Shown piece after piece: positions 27,698-40,792 of a stretch of DNA of 64,000 nt; the stretch's first letter is position 1; the number at the start of each line of letters is the position of its first letter. The notes beneath the pieces were generated by a model. It was not told the origin of the DNA, made no database searches, and saw only the letters and a program-made list of their open reading frames with translations. Origin of the DNA: Setophaga petechia (lineage: Eukaryota; Chordata; Aves; Passeriformes; Parulidae). A program made the position numbers and the translations under genes. Location: positions 11,162,503-11,226,502 of the forward strand of contig JANCRA010000007.1 in NCBI GenBank assembly GCA_024362935.1, given 5' to 3'.

Positions 27698-30600
27698 GTT
27701 TTGGGGTTTTTTTGGTCCTCATGCAAAAACTGAGTCATGCAGAGGCAGTGAATTGGTGTTGTGATCTCTGCTGTGACCTCGCTGCCACACTTTTTGCATT
27801 TCCCTCCATGCCCTGCCCATGTGTTCCCTGCCACACCTCAATTCCAGATGGTATTGGAATATCCTGCAGAGCCAGACCCTCACTTCTGAAGTGAACCTCA
27901 AAAGTATCATTTGTCACTTAAACTCTCTTTGGAGTCCAGCAGCCTCAAAGTGCCACAGACAACAAGGGAGGAGGAATAAATGGAAGCCTCACCCACAATA
28001 CCAAGATTTTCAATAAAATACAGATTCCCATAAGATAAAAGAGAATAGTTAAAGCATGTTTCTCAATATAGGTAGATTTATGTGTGAGAAGTACTCAACT
28101 ATATACAGCATTCTAAATTTAATTCATGAAGAGAATAAAAAAAGCCTGCATGTTCCACAAAATCTGTGATTGCCTCAGCATCAGACATTCCACTCTCCCA
28201 AGAGTTTTCTCTGTTCTTGCACTTGCAAAAACCTACTGCACAGATTCTCTGCCATATGCTGTGGCTTGTGCTAAGGCAGAGAGAAACGGCTGAGATGCTA
28301 CAAGGCACAGTTCACAAATTTCTTCTTTGACCTTGAGTAAGTCAAGACCCTTGCTCTTTCTGTAAGCACAAGGATATTGCCTCTTCCATTGCAGATTAAC
28401 ATGACAAAATGCAATATAAACATATTAACCTCTAAAGAAGTCTTTGCAAATACATGATATAGATAAACCCACCCCAGACAACTCTGTTTCAACATCTTTA
28501 AGGGCATATGGATTACTTCACATAAAATATAATGGTTTTTTTCCAAGTCTCAGCTACTTTTAAAAGACACGGAGTTTTCTTCCTTAAGACTTTGCTCTGT
28601 CTGGGTAGAATTTCCCTTTTAAAAGGGATTCAAGACTCTTAGGTTCCCAAACCAGAAGCAGAAGTTTTTATCTGCTATCGTTTACAGAGAGGACAGAGTC
28701 AAGGTTAATTGCACAGATTCCCATCTCAGACTGGAAACAAAGCAAGCTGACTTCTGCTGGCAGAAGTTCATAAAACATTTCACAGTTTTCACAGTAATTC
28801 TTACTTGGGAAGAACTGTTTGATAATTCTGATTGTAATAAAGATGAACAAAATAATTTTCTTCTACTAGTGGAACTTCCACAGCACAAGGATTTTAATGA
28901 ATGCAAAGTGAAATAGATGCAGCCCATTATATATTACAACTGCACCATATTTACATTGTTTGACTATTAGCATTTAACACTGGTGAGATCATTTCCTGCA
29001 TACACAGAAGACAGAAAAGGAAAGAAAGACTGTTCAACATGTCTGACTGACCTATTCTGAGTACTTGATTCTACACCATTAATGCTACACTGGCACTGGT
29101 TTTGCATGAGATTAGAAATGAAGCAATGAATTAGGTGTAATCATTCACATGAAAAGGGATGCAAAGCTATGTGCTGTAACTCTGAGGCTGAGCTCTCAGC
29201 ATTAGTTTGGTGAGCGAAAGGTGAAATCTCAATCAAATGTAATGGAAAAGATGTCCTCAAATAAAATTAACTGAATGGTGAAGAGTTATCTACAAAAACC
29301 TCCAAACAATCAAAAAAAACAAATGTATAACCTTACACAGGTCTTGTGTTGTCTATGTTTCCAGCAGGAATGAAGATGCCAATATCCTTAGTAAGTACTA
29401 CTTGTTATTAGGTGAAAATTTGATTAGCACTTTTAAACAGCAAGATCTCATTTCTGAAGGCAAATTAATTTTAACTTGGGTATCCTAAGAAACTATCTTT
29501 TCTGTTTATCAGCAGGGAACTTGGGATTTGCGCCAGCTACCTCCAGAACTCAAATCCAACAAACTCTCAAAGCCATTTCTAAGTACATTCACTGCAACAT
29601 ATTCATTAAATTTTAGGCTTGAAACAGCCCCATAGGAAGCTAAGGGATGAGAGGTAACCTTTTCCTTTCAAGAAAAATCTTGTTAAAAATTCTTTTGTAT
29701 TGACAATTTACAAGTAAGACAAACCAATTCTATTATAAACTTTATCTATTTTCCTTTTATTTCCAAGATGGATAAGGTCAGTCACTAACCAAATTCACTC
29801 CCTAAATCTCATCATTTCTCTGTGTGCGAGCACTAATTTTCCTCGCTGAACAATTCAGTTTTAGAATTTATTACAGTAATTCTAAGTTTCTCCAAGACTT
29901 TCTACAGTTGCAAAAATACACCCAGTATGCCAACCTGTAAAACATTTCTATTATATACTAATAAGAATTAAAATTACATATGAACCTTTCTTTTTTAGTC
30001 TATTAATTTTTTATGCAATCTGAATATACATGTTTTAACTTGAGTCCTCTAAGTATAAGAGAAATATAAATATGAAGGCCATTCTTCCTCCCTCTCCTAA
30101 CTTCATTTTCAGTGTGGATATAAGGGAAAAAATTTATCTGGGTAATAGAGGCTGACAACCAAAAATCTCTGGTGATATTTTAGACAATGAGCTCACTGAA
30201 AAAAAGTTATGATAAAAGGGTAAAGCTGTCTAAGACTGTGATCCTCTGGCAGCAATCTTCCTGCCTGATGGCTGCCTGCACTTTTGCTGATGTGTCAAAG
30301 GGATAAGCAGCTAAGAAACAGCCCCCCAAGGAGCAGAAGCCCCACAGGAGAGAAACTTGATAGCTAGTGGAGAGAAAAAAACCCCTAAACAATCTGAAAC
30401 ATTTGATTTCTATTTTACAATAGTCCATTGTTGAGGACACATCTACTAAAACGCATCAAGGTACTGAAGAAATAGTATCATAGTAATAGAATGTGAAATT
30501 ATGGGGCAAACAGCTAGACCTGAACAAGATGAACTCTTGCCCTAATTACATTTGAAAGCTTGCAGATCTGAGATATAAAGCTAAAGATTGGTGCAAGGTC

Positions 30601-31430
30601 CTCCTGGGCAGCAAGGACTGCACAGGGCCCTGAATGCTGGGGTACTCCAGCAACTGAGCTGCAGCAGAGAAAAGCAATGAGCAGCTCTTGGCAGAAAAAG
30701 CAGGGAAGCAGCAGGTCTTTTCACAGAAACTCTTTCCCTTCCCCACAAAACAAGACATCATGTCTAAAATGGAGGGGGCTTTCACCCAAAGAGCATCTCT
30801 GGTTTTTTGTCATCTCTGGTTCAGTACAGAAGGGCACAGGCCAAAAATGACACTCGTCACTAAGCCAAACATACCCAGCTCAGTTGTAAATCCATGAGCC
30901 ATCAGCATTTAGCTCCACAAGCAGCCTAGCAGTTACTGGTTTCTGAACACAGAAAGCTCTGCCCTTGCTACCAAAAATGAAAATAAATTAGAGACTGAGG
31001 ACAGCAAGAGACAGTGAATATGAACAGCCAAAACATTACAGCACAATGAGGCAGGACAATTTCCCCTCTTATTCTTCCAGGGAGAAGAAACTTTGGAGCC
31101 CAATATCCCCTCTGTGTGTGCTTTTGCTCAAGAGAGAGCCTGATGTCAGTGCTGAGTGAGTGCTTCTCCTTCACGGTGAATGAGGGGAGCAGGGAGAACC
31201 CACCAAGGACAGCACCTGCAGCAGCGATCCATGCAGAGAAGGAATGGCAGTGGAGTGACACCAAAGAAACCAACTGCAAAAGCACACTAAAGAAAATTCC
31301 AGTGGAACAGCAGGAGGGTCTTTTAACCTTTTCAGTGCTCTGCATGTTTAGGTGGTGCAAAGCCTCTTTATGGCACCCTGGCCTGCTGGTGCCTCAGTAC
31401 TGAACCAACAGCTAAAACTAACAGCTACTG

Positions 31431-31570
31431 GTTTTGGCTGGGACAGAGTCAGTTTTCTTCCTGCTAGCTGGTACAGTGCTGTATTTAGGATTCCAAAGTA
31501 TGAAAGTTATGTTGGTAACACCCTGATGTTGCAGTTGTTGCTAAGCAGTGCACAACAGTACTGAAAATAC
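31431..31570 (+). mobile_element. Endogenous-retrovirus LTR fragment
   Basis: GTTTTGGCTGGGACAGAGTC, then TTTTCTTCCTGCTAGCTGGT, ACAGTGCTGT and a later TTGTTGCTAAGCAGTGC match, from memory, the start of an LTR family widespread in bird genomes, particularly songbirds. Only the 5' part of the LTR remains. I see no internal retroviral genes beside it, so it is a broken solo-type copy. The family name needs a repeat-library search. Confidence 0.6.
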
Positions 31571-31950
31571 AGTTAAACCCACCTGAGTGCTGGGTACTGA
31601 CACCTCCAAGTTAATACCCAAAACTTCATCTACTTCAACTAACATCAAGTCTTTATGTCACTTTTGCTTACTGAAAATCACAGCTCCAAGCATCTCCAAC
31701 TTCTACTACACATCTTAGGGATGCAAAAAGCTTCAAAGCATAAAGAGCAAAAGCTTAAATATTGAAAAATATTACAACCATATGGTGATTTGTTTTTTAA
31801 CTAAATAACTTTTTTTTTTCCCCAGAAGGATTTTGTTTTAGTGAAGTTGTTTTCCCAGTGCTTAGGTCTCCACATCCATTCTTGCAGGATATCAATTATT
31901 TGCCAGGTCCTAGAGACCCTCCAAACCATAGATTTCCCACAGAAAGTATT

Positions 31951-32110
31951 ATTCATGGAATTGGTAAGGTTGGAAGGGATCACTGGTGGGGTCACCTGGT
32001 CCAACCTCCTGCTGAAGCAGAATCATCACAGCACAGGATTGCCTCCAGCTGGTTCCCTTGCTGACTCTGACAGAACGTGTGAGCTCCACAGTTCTGTAAG
32101 ACAGCCTGAA
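31951..32110 (-). mobile_element. CR1 LINE fragment, 3' end, degraded
   Basis: The run GGTAAGGTTGGAAGGGATCA, then GGTCACCTGGTCCAACCTCC, TGCTGAAGCAG and a later CTCCACAG is the reverse complement of a CR1 3' end. It is shorter and more diverged than the copy at 34.9 kb and appears to come from a different CR1 subfamily, judging by the GGTCACCTGGTCCAACC block. Confidence 0.8.
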
Positions 32111-33060
32111 GTGTGTGTGTGGGAAATGGTGTAGTATCCTGCTCCAGAATGATGACTCACTCCTTTTTCCTATCTTAATTTTTGGTTGCTTTTTGGCACT
32201 TCTCAACATCTTCTCTGAGTCTGTTACCTTCCCTTCTTGTCCTTATTTTTCATTCTAAAGCTTATAACCACACACAGTTCTGCACTTTTAAAATGTCTTT
32301 GCTAACGTATTTTTCCGCCACCATCAGTATGAAAAATCTTCCAAAGTGAAACTTCCATTCTGCCTTTATTCTTCTTGCACTGTGACCTTCCATTTCTGCA
32401 AAGTCCATGCTGAGCTGAGCTTTCCAGCTCTCCTGAGGCCCTTGTCCAGCCATACTTTGTGCTGGCAACTGGAGGAACCAGAGGGAAGGATATTTACATA
32501 CAAACTTCCTGCACGTAGAGTTTGCCAAGGTTCCTTTAGGATGTATACACATACACAGGGATCAATCCAAAGACCATTAGGTGCAATAGGCCCTGGAGAA
32601 GTGACATAATAATTTTATATGGAACTCCATAAAGTTAGTATCTGAGCAGTTTATTCCATAAAATTATTATGGTTTTATAAAGCAATAGCATTCTTTAATT
32701 CTGCTTTTAGTAATTCCTTAGCTGATGAGGGTTGTTATTCCTAAGATCCTAAGCATCACTAACACACAATATAACAACATCCTAATTTCCCAGTTGATGT
32801 TTTATTTGATCTCAGAGCTTGCATTACTCCTATCAACAAAGCCCTGTCACTGGAATTTCTCCCAATATCTTGCTCAATTGCTGGTATTGAACATTCCACT
32901 CAAATCTCAAGCTAACCTCAGAGCTGCCAAAGTGTATTTGACAGTTACTGTTGATGGCTACATTGTCAGGAGCTTGCAGCAAGTCAAGCAATATCATAAT
33001 TAAGTGCCATTTCTTTTGACTGCTACTGTTTTAACCAGGGTGCATTTATGGATCTATAAA

Positions 33061-33078
33061 TTTTTTTTTTTTTTTTTT
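33061..33078. repeat. Homopolymer T tract (T18)
   Basis: Eighteen consecutive T, followed by ACAGAAATG. The tract plus CAG resembles a plus-strand splice acceptor, but no plus-strand gene is supported here. Confidence 0.9.
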
Positions 33079-34874
33079 ACAGAAATGTGGTGAGAGCAGT
33101 GACAGGAAAACCACAGAAAATGATTGTTAATAACTTGAAACATATTTTGCTTTTCATACACTTAAACAGAAGAGTGATGTTCTGCCTGGAGGGCTCTGGA
33201 GGGTGAGGACTCAGAGGCTAAGGACAAGGGCTTAGTCAGATGCACAAAGATGTGGCAAGGGACACTGCGTTCCCACTGAAGTACTACAGTTTCTGAACAA
33301 GACTCTGCAGGCACAGGACTGTGTATTTAGGCACTGCCTTCTTTTTGTTCCAAGCCTCACCTTCCCACAAGCCAGCACTGAGGGATGGATGTGACAAAAG
33401 GAGTGAGACTGACAGTGTCCTTCACACAAGAGGAGTGCCAGCCTGTGCTCCCCTTGCAGCCACCTCCACTCACAGCTCCCAGCTCTGTGCAGGATTGAAG
33501 GACTGGATACCTTTGTGCACATCTCTTGTTCTGCTGATTTCCCCTGCCTACTCCATGAGCCAGTGGATCTTTGAAACAGAGATCTGGCTTGCTGTGCTCT
33601 GTCCCTCACCTTGTCCCAAAACCTCTCCTCCACTCAGGTCCCCAGCACAGAAAGTGCACATTTGCTCACCACAATGACTACAGCACGCAGGTCTAGGCTG
33701 GACAAACGATCAGAGGGAAAACCAGACTGTGCTGGCAGAGAGAGAAAAGTAAACATGGTGACTGTAAGCAGCTCCACTCTTCCTTTAACCCTGCAGCCTT
33801 TTTGCCAGCGCCAGGGATAACACCAGCTGCTGGCAGTGAGCAGTGCAGGTGCTCAGAGCTGCAATGCAAGCAGCAGCGTTGAGGCAGAGTGAAGCCCCAG
33901 CCCCAGGATGTCTAGCAGGGCGCTCCCAGCTCTCACCCCCATGCAGGGATCTGCTCCATGAGCTTGGCAGTGGCTGCAGGCTGGCACAGCTGCAGAGCTG
34001 AGCTGCTCGAATGCCAGCTTGTCTGGGTGTGCGAGTGCTGCCTGGGAGCCTCTCCTTGGCCCTGTGCTTCAGGAGGACTGAAGGAGGGCACTTCAATCTT
34101 CAGCAATTGACATATTGCATGACATCAATAACACACCCTAATTGTGTTCCCAGTTAGAATAAAGTTCTTACAGTGCTTGAGAGCACAAGAATTACTCATT
34201 CCTGTACTCCTCTTCCTGGCCTCCCAGCTGATATATACAAAACCCATATATAGTCCAATCTCTCTGTATTAATATATTTAGGTGGATTTTAAACACGTGC
34301 AAATTGCAGCTCAGAGGGATACAAACACATGTTTAAAGGTAAGCAGGCACATGTACAAGCTATGCAAATGTTGTACTGTCCTTCAGGAGAACAAACTCTG
34401 GCCACTCTCTCCTTTTCTAAAAATACACATTTTTTACTAATAGCATTTTAAATTTCAAAATCCCTTATATGGGCTGATTTTTTTTTTCCATGAGTGAAGC
34501 ACAGTAATTGTCAGAAAAAAATCCATGAACTTGCCCCTTCAAAAGGATGCATGGTTATATGAAACCATGCAGTATAACAAAATTTCTTATAATCTACAGA
34601 ATAATACGAAATTAAACACAGCAACAGGAAAAGTATTTTCAGAATAACAAACATAATGACTTTAAAGCTGAAAGTGACTTTAAAAATAAAATAAATACCA
34701 AGTTATCGCTGACCCTGAGAGGTTATCCAGAAGATGGAGCCAGCAGTGTAGGGCAGAAGGAAAAAACAAGACAATAATTGAGACAAGTTTTCCACTGGGT
34801 GTGAGGAAGACCCACCATGAGGACAGCTGGGTGGTGGGCCAGGCTGCCCTGTGAGGCCATGCCACATCCATTCC

Positions 34875-35400
34875 TGGAATCACAGAATATCCTGAGCTGC
34901 AAAGGACCCACAAGGATCATTGAGTCCAATCCTGGCCCTGCACAGAACAGCCCCCAGACTCACACCAAGTGCCTGAGAGCATTGTCCAAACGCTTCTTGA
35001 GCTCTGTCAGCCCTGGAGCTGTGACCACTGCCCTGGGGAACCTGTCCCAGTATCCAATCATATCCTGGGTGAAGAACCTTTTCCCAATATCTAACATAAA
35101 CCTGCCCTGGCACATCTCCAGGCCACTCCCTTGCTCCTGTCACTGTCACACAGAGCAGAGATCAGTGCCTGCCCCTCCTCTGACCCTCAGGAGGAAGCTG
35201 TGACTGCAGTGAGGTCTCCCCTCAGTGTCCTCCTCTCCAGGCTGAACCGACCAAGGGACCTCAGCCTCTCCTCCCTTCAAAGCCCTTCCCCATCTTCATG
35301 ATCTCCCTTGGACACTCTCCAACAGTTTTATGTCTCTTTCATAGTGTGGTGCCCAAAGCTGCACACATCTCACAGTGCAGAGCAGGACAATCACTGGAGG
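34875..35400 (-). mobile_element. CR1 LINE fragment, 3' end, truncated
   Basis: The plus strand shows the reverse complement of a CR1 tail. It starts at AATCACAGAAT (remnant of the CR1 terminal octamer), then GCTGCAAAGGACCCACAAGG, a CCTGGGGAACCTGTCCCAG block, TCCTCTCCAGGCTGAAC, and a segment ending near CTGCACACATCTCACAGTGC. These blocks in this order are the bird CR1 3' region, so the element points along the minus strand, the same way as NRG3. It is 5'-truncated, as most CR1 copies are, and has no intact ORF. It is clearly GC-richer than its surroundings and explains the overlapping ORFs there. Confidence 0.9.
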
Positions 35401-38400
35401 GTTTTGGCTCTCAACCAGTTGACTGTGGAGCTCCTGAATTATTTCCTGACTGCATGAAAGGGAGCAGCTTTACACAGTCACTCTATGGCAAGCTGAAGGA
35501 CAGATGACACCAATGTCAAACGCTTTCAACAAAAGCCTGTCTGGTGGCACGAGCAATAAACCATTCTCCACAGACTGCCTGGGTGGGTCTTACAAGCCAG
35601 AAGCTGTCATACACAATAGTGATTGCAACAGCACAGGGCTTCTGATGTGCTGTGTAACATTTCTGGTCATGATTTTTATCTAAAAAACCACAAATGGAAA
35701 TACCGTGCCAGAAGCAAGCACTACCTCTGGTTCATCACAACGTTTTAGCACAAAGCTCGCTGTGCCAAGCAGTAATGGCCAAGGGTTTTCTGACTCATGC
35801 TTTACACAACAGCCCTTTATGCATCCCTCAGCCTCACATCTTTTAAAAATATTCACATCACTTTCCATGCCAGTCGTGATGGACAGCTCATAGCTAGAGG
35901 TCCTGAGCCTTGAACAAACACTGCTGAAACACCACAGCTCTGAGTACAGCTTAATGAAAAGAATAAGCAGACTTGAAGAGGCTGAAGAGAACAACTCAAA
36001 CAAAAGCAGCTGAATAGCAATAACTTGGCCTACTTGGGCCTGCCTGTGACCCAGTTTTCTCTCCTGTCTGGGTGAGACACGTTCTGAAGAGCTGGGGTAG
36101 CACTGAGAGACCGAGGGCGGGCAGGTGGCAAGGCAGGAGGCAGCAGATGCTGCACCGCCCTGACAGCAGAAGGGGAAAGAACGCCAAAGAACAGACTGCA
36201 GAACGTGCTGCTTCCACTCCCAAGGCCATGGACAAAGTGTGAGAGTTCATGTCATGGAGATGTCTTCACAGTTGCAACTGAAATTGCACACAAAAGGCCC
36301 TCCCTGCTGGCCAGCCTGATGCCTCTGGCTCTAAGGCGTTGCTGTCTCCCCTACATCTGAAGTTACTAATTTTAAAATGAGTTACCTTTATGTTTTCCAG
36401 CAGCTTTAGATAGTTATGTCATCAATTCAGGAAAAATCCAGTTTGCAAAATTACCAAGAAAGCATTTAGGTAAAAATCTCTGCACATCTTAACTGTCTTT
36501 GAAGTTTTTCCTTTGCTGTCAGGTGTTGCAAAAGCCAAAGAAAACATACTGCAATTCCATGATGCTCTTCATAAATCCTCTGTGACAGCTCCTATCTGTT
36601 TTGCCTCTCCGAGCAGGAATAGAGAGGAGATTCCTTCAGATGACCCCTTTCAACTCATCATCTTAGGGGTATACATCTTATATCAACTCTGAGAAACAAT
36701 CAGAAAACAACATGAATCTTTGAGTTGCCTACATATTGCTACCATCAATTTCACTTTTAACAATATTGTCAGAGAATGCAGAGGTGATATGCAAAAGTGG
36801 TAGCTGTGAACTAAGATAAATGAACTTAATAAAATGTTCCTAAGTAAAGGATTTACAGATTATTCAGTGGCTAGCAATGAATAAGACATTCACTCTCACC
36901 TCAGGTATCTTTCACTCTAAAACTAGTTTTGTTTATATTTGTGATCTATATCAGAAATATGTATAAATATGTGTTTATACTATTTTAATAGCAAGGAACC
37001 CTATTCAAGAACCTTCCAGACTAACATTCCTCAATGCCCAATTCTCCTCACTTACAGCTTTTATTAAATCTTACTGGGTATTTCCACCTTGTTTAGTCTC
37101 ATGGTTGAATTAGAAGCATTTAAGAAGTATTTTTTTTATGGATTAATCTGTGAAGCCCAAGAGGGGTCTTGCACAAAGTAAATCAAGAACTGCTAGAAAT
37201 AGTGGGACTGATTCTGCTCTACTTTGCAAAATGCAAGAAAATTAAAGATTCATAACAGAGTAGAAACACAAGAACTGTCATTCAGGTGTGAGGTGTCCTC
37301 TTATATTTTGTCTCAAATGGCTCTTATTGAACGAAAAATCAATTTCCAGGTATTTTTGACTGGCACAAGGAGCATCAAATGTTCCAATAATGCAGAATTA
37401 GATCTTATAAAATACAGACAAGAGAACCAACTCCCACCTACGTGTTCCTACAGGCAAAGCCTTGATGGATCATGCCTGTTGGGAAACAACAGATTTCAGC
37501 TCACTAAGAGTATTTTCACAAATGCAACTGCACTATTTGCCTGAAGGAGATATTTCCCAGGCAGAGGCTTTTGAATCCTCTAACCAGACATTTTGGAACA
37601 AAAATCTAAATCAGTAATGCTGACCTGGATGCTCTCTCCTGCTCCATGTTTTATTGCTATCTGTCTCACAATGGAATTATCTACCAAGTCATTCCTCCCC
37701 TAAACTTTTTAAACTTTTTGACAAAAATAGCATCATACTCCAGAAATCAGCCCAAATCTGCACAACTTTATGAGCCAAACTATGTCCTGCAATGATTTCT
37801 GACCTGTACTAGTTGAATTTACAGAGAGAACCATGACTGACATCTCTATCAAATGCTGTGGATTTCTCCAAATTCATCCAGTCATTGAGGCCATTTATGG
37901 GATGTTGACCTTCAGTAAGTGACTGTGTTAAAATGTGTACTTTTGCTTCAGTGGATTCAAAACCATAAGGTAATACTTAAGGAAATAATTTAGGGTTAAC
38001 TGTTGCAGTATATTTGTAGCTTATCATAAGATTTATCACAGTTTTTAATAAAGACCAGTATGAACGCTTAAAAAAAGATATCCAAGACCTATTTATGGAA
38101 GCCAAGGCCAAATTGTTGAAAGGAACCCCAATTATTTTTAGTAGAATAATTTTATGAAACTGAGAACAATTTACTCCAAAAGTTCTGTGACCTGCATAGA
38201 GGAGTTATTGGCCAATTCTTCTCACAGAATAAAAAAATTCGTTAAGAAAGATACAAGGATTTTTCAAAAGAGTCTTTAAGTTTTATTCAGTGGAAAAAAA
38301 CCTAAATAAACTGCAGTGAAGGCTGTCATCATTTCCCTACCAGGCAGAGAATAGCCCCAATGCGAAGTAGAAAAGGAACTCTGGAAATGCTTCTGAAAGG

Positions 38401-39642
38401 TTCTCTGAAAAATTAATTCCCAAAACTTTACAACTAACATCCAATAGCACAAAGGTAGGTGAAACACTCTCCAGATGCAAGATCAAAATTTACCCAGGAT
38501 CAAAGCTTACCCTTTTACACTTTCTAGCTTGGTGTTGGGCTCAGCACCAGGTAACTCTTCCAGAGTGCCTGGGAAAGGAAATAGAACAGTGAAACCATCC
38601 TCCCATCAGGGTGTTTTGAAAGTCTGTGTAAATCCTTCTGATAGTTGCTACCTCAACTATCTTGTTTAAGTCTGTGTGGTCTACGTGCTGCAATTGCATA
38701 CACATGCTAGGATTTTCCCCAAAGCTTCCACACTGGTTAAAGAAAATTCAGATCTTGTTAATAAATCTTTAATATGAAATGGGTTGAAATTGACAGAACA
38801 AGTTTGTGGCTGGCTAGGTACAAGTGATATAAAGCCCTCTGCCATGAATAATGGAACAGAAACATCTGAGATAAAGAAAGTCTCAAAGTTTAAATATCTG
38901 TCTAGAGACATTTGGGTTTGTTGCCTTTTTTTTTAATTACACTTCCAAAGCCTAAGAATAAACATTTCAAGATACCAATTAAGAGACACATCTAAGTATT
39001 CCTCTATTTTAAGGAATTAGCTAAAGTGAGATATGAAATGGTTAAAGAAAAGAAGGTGGAATTTGAAGAAATAGAGAAGACTTGATTTCTCAGAGCTTCC
39101 CACATACACGCTGGCCACTTCTCACAATGCTGAAATGCAACAGACCTCTGCTGGCATGCTTGCCACTTCAGTGTTGCTGTCAAAGGAGAGATGCTGCACA
39201 ACATGCACACAACATGGACAAACATTACCTTGTCTCAAAGACTGACTGGAGCTACCCAGTAGGGGCTAAACTGCAGGATTTCTGCAGAGGGCATTATCAG
39301 GTTTTTATGCACACACACACACCCCTCACTGTCAGTCAGTCTTTCTCAAGTGCTCCTGTTCCTCTGAGCTAAATCTCCTCTGGCAATATTCCACGACTAA
39401 TAATTAGAGCAAGTTTAGGTGATGAAGCAAGGTTTTCTCTCTGTTAATTGAAAAAAAAAACCAAGTGAGCTCCCAATCCCTACTTCTATATCAACTGAAA
39501 AGAGAGCAAGACCTAATTCATATATTTTACTGAAAATTGCTCTTTACATATATTTAGAGATACTTCCTGTCTTATATCCTAATTATTTTTAACTTACCAG
39601 TTACTGCACTCAGGTAAGAGATACATCTTCTTCCTGTTTCCC

Positions 39643-39658
39643 TTTTTTTTTTTTTTTT
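39643..39658. repeat. Homopolymer T tract (T16)
   Basis: Sixteen consecutive T within AT-rich intron. Confidence 0.9.
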
Positions 39659-40023
39659 GGAATGCAAATTCCTTTTCCAAATTGGATATTAATTTATATG
39701 ACCTTTTCAATATTTTTTGAAGAGCAGGTTGATTAACTCAGATTGTGTCAAAATATTTGACTGAAGAACTGACTTCAGTTGTACCAACAGAATTAAAATT
39801 CACTCAGTCTCAAAGTCTGCCCCTGCAACAGATTTTGTAGCTGCCAAGCCCAAGCCTTGGTTTTATTCCCCATGCAGGTGAATATATTAATGGCACATGA
39901 TTAATTTCTCAATAGAGAATCTCAGGGATAAATGCCACAAGACCAGTGATTGCCATCACCCTGCTGCTACTCCACCTGAAGAGAGTTAGGGGGAACTCAG
40001 CTGATGAGCAGACAAAATTCAAT

Positions 40024-40059
40024 TCATGATTTAGGGAGTGCTGCTCATGATTTAGGGAG
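40024..40059. repeat. Direct repeat, 15 bp, period 21
   Basis: TCATGATTTAGGGAG is repeated exactly with a six-base spacer. Confidence 0.9.
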
Positions 40060-40766
40060 GACTTCAGTTAAAACATTATCCAGTTAGCTTCAATTAAGAC
40101 ATCATTCTGGTAGCATGAGCAGTGGCATCTTATTAGCCCAGTTCTGGGTATTTTAAACACAAATCAGAGATTTTTTTTTTCCCTAACACCTAACTGGGCA
40201 TAAGAGAATGCAAGAGAGAAAGCGAGGATTTGAGATTATAAACAGAAAACTAACACACACAAAAAAGGTAATTATGTTCTCTGAACTTTTACTCCCCTGC
40301 TGCTAATGGTAGGAGCAACCTGGACATAGTGAGTGTCCAGATCACAGCCAGGGCTAACTGTTCTCTGTTAACTCACTGAATGGCAGATTTTGGTACCTCT
40401 GATGTGGGGAAATGGCTCAAACCAAGTAACCAGTGAGAGAAGTGCACTCTCTGGTTTATGGAACTTTTTAGTAAGCCTCAGCAAGTGCTGTCTATACTAA
40501 TCCTACCAATAATGTGTTGTCATTACAGTGCAAGAGTTCTATTATCATCACATTGCAAGGGTTCCATATTGCTGGAGTTTTGTACCTCCTTGATGTTTCT
40601 TGTAGGCAGCTCCTCCAGGCACTGACTCTTCCCTGTCCTCACAGCAGCCAACTGACTCCAGCTCCCACCAACCCACTCTTTTCTAGCACTCTTCTTATTG
40701 GCTACAGCTGTGGCCTGTTAAAATCAGGCCTGCTCCTAATCTTTAATAATTAATCCAGCTGCAACT

Positions 40767-40792
40767 CATAGAAAGTAAGATTACTTTCTATG
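40767..40792. repeat. Perfect palindrome, 12-bp arms, 2-nt centre
   Basis: CATAGAAAGTAA at 40767-40778 pairs exactly with 40781-40792 around GA. This nearly uninterrupted palindrome could extrude as a cruciform. Confidence 0.9.

Noticed and set aside
33061..33090. T18 followed by ACAG, resembling a plus-strand splice acceptor
   Set aside because: No open frame of useful length with a donor follows on the plus strand, so it is treated as a simple repeat.
33232..33633. 133-codon minus-strand ORF in a GC-rich patch
   Set aside because: Overlapping ORFs occur in several frames on both strands, the composition is Ser/Cys/Arg-rich by base content, and no homology was recognised.
34680..35507. Several overlapping ORFs on both strands
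   Set aside because: Most of the interval is the truncated CR1 tail at 34875-35400. That region is 3' untranslated sequence, and no reverse transcriptase motif is present.
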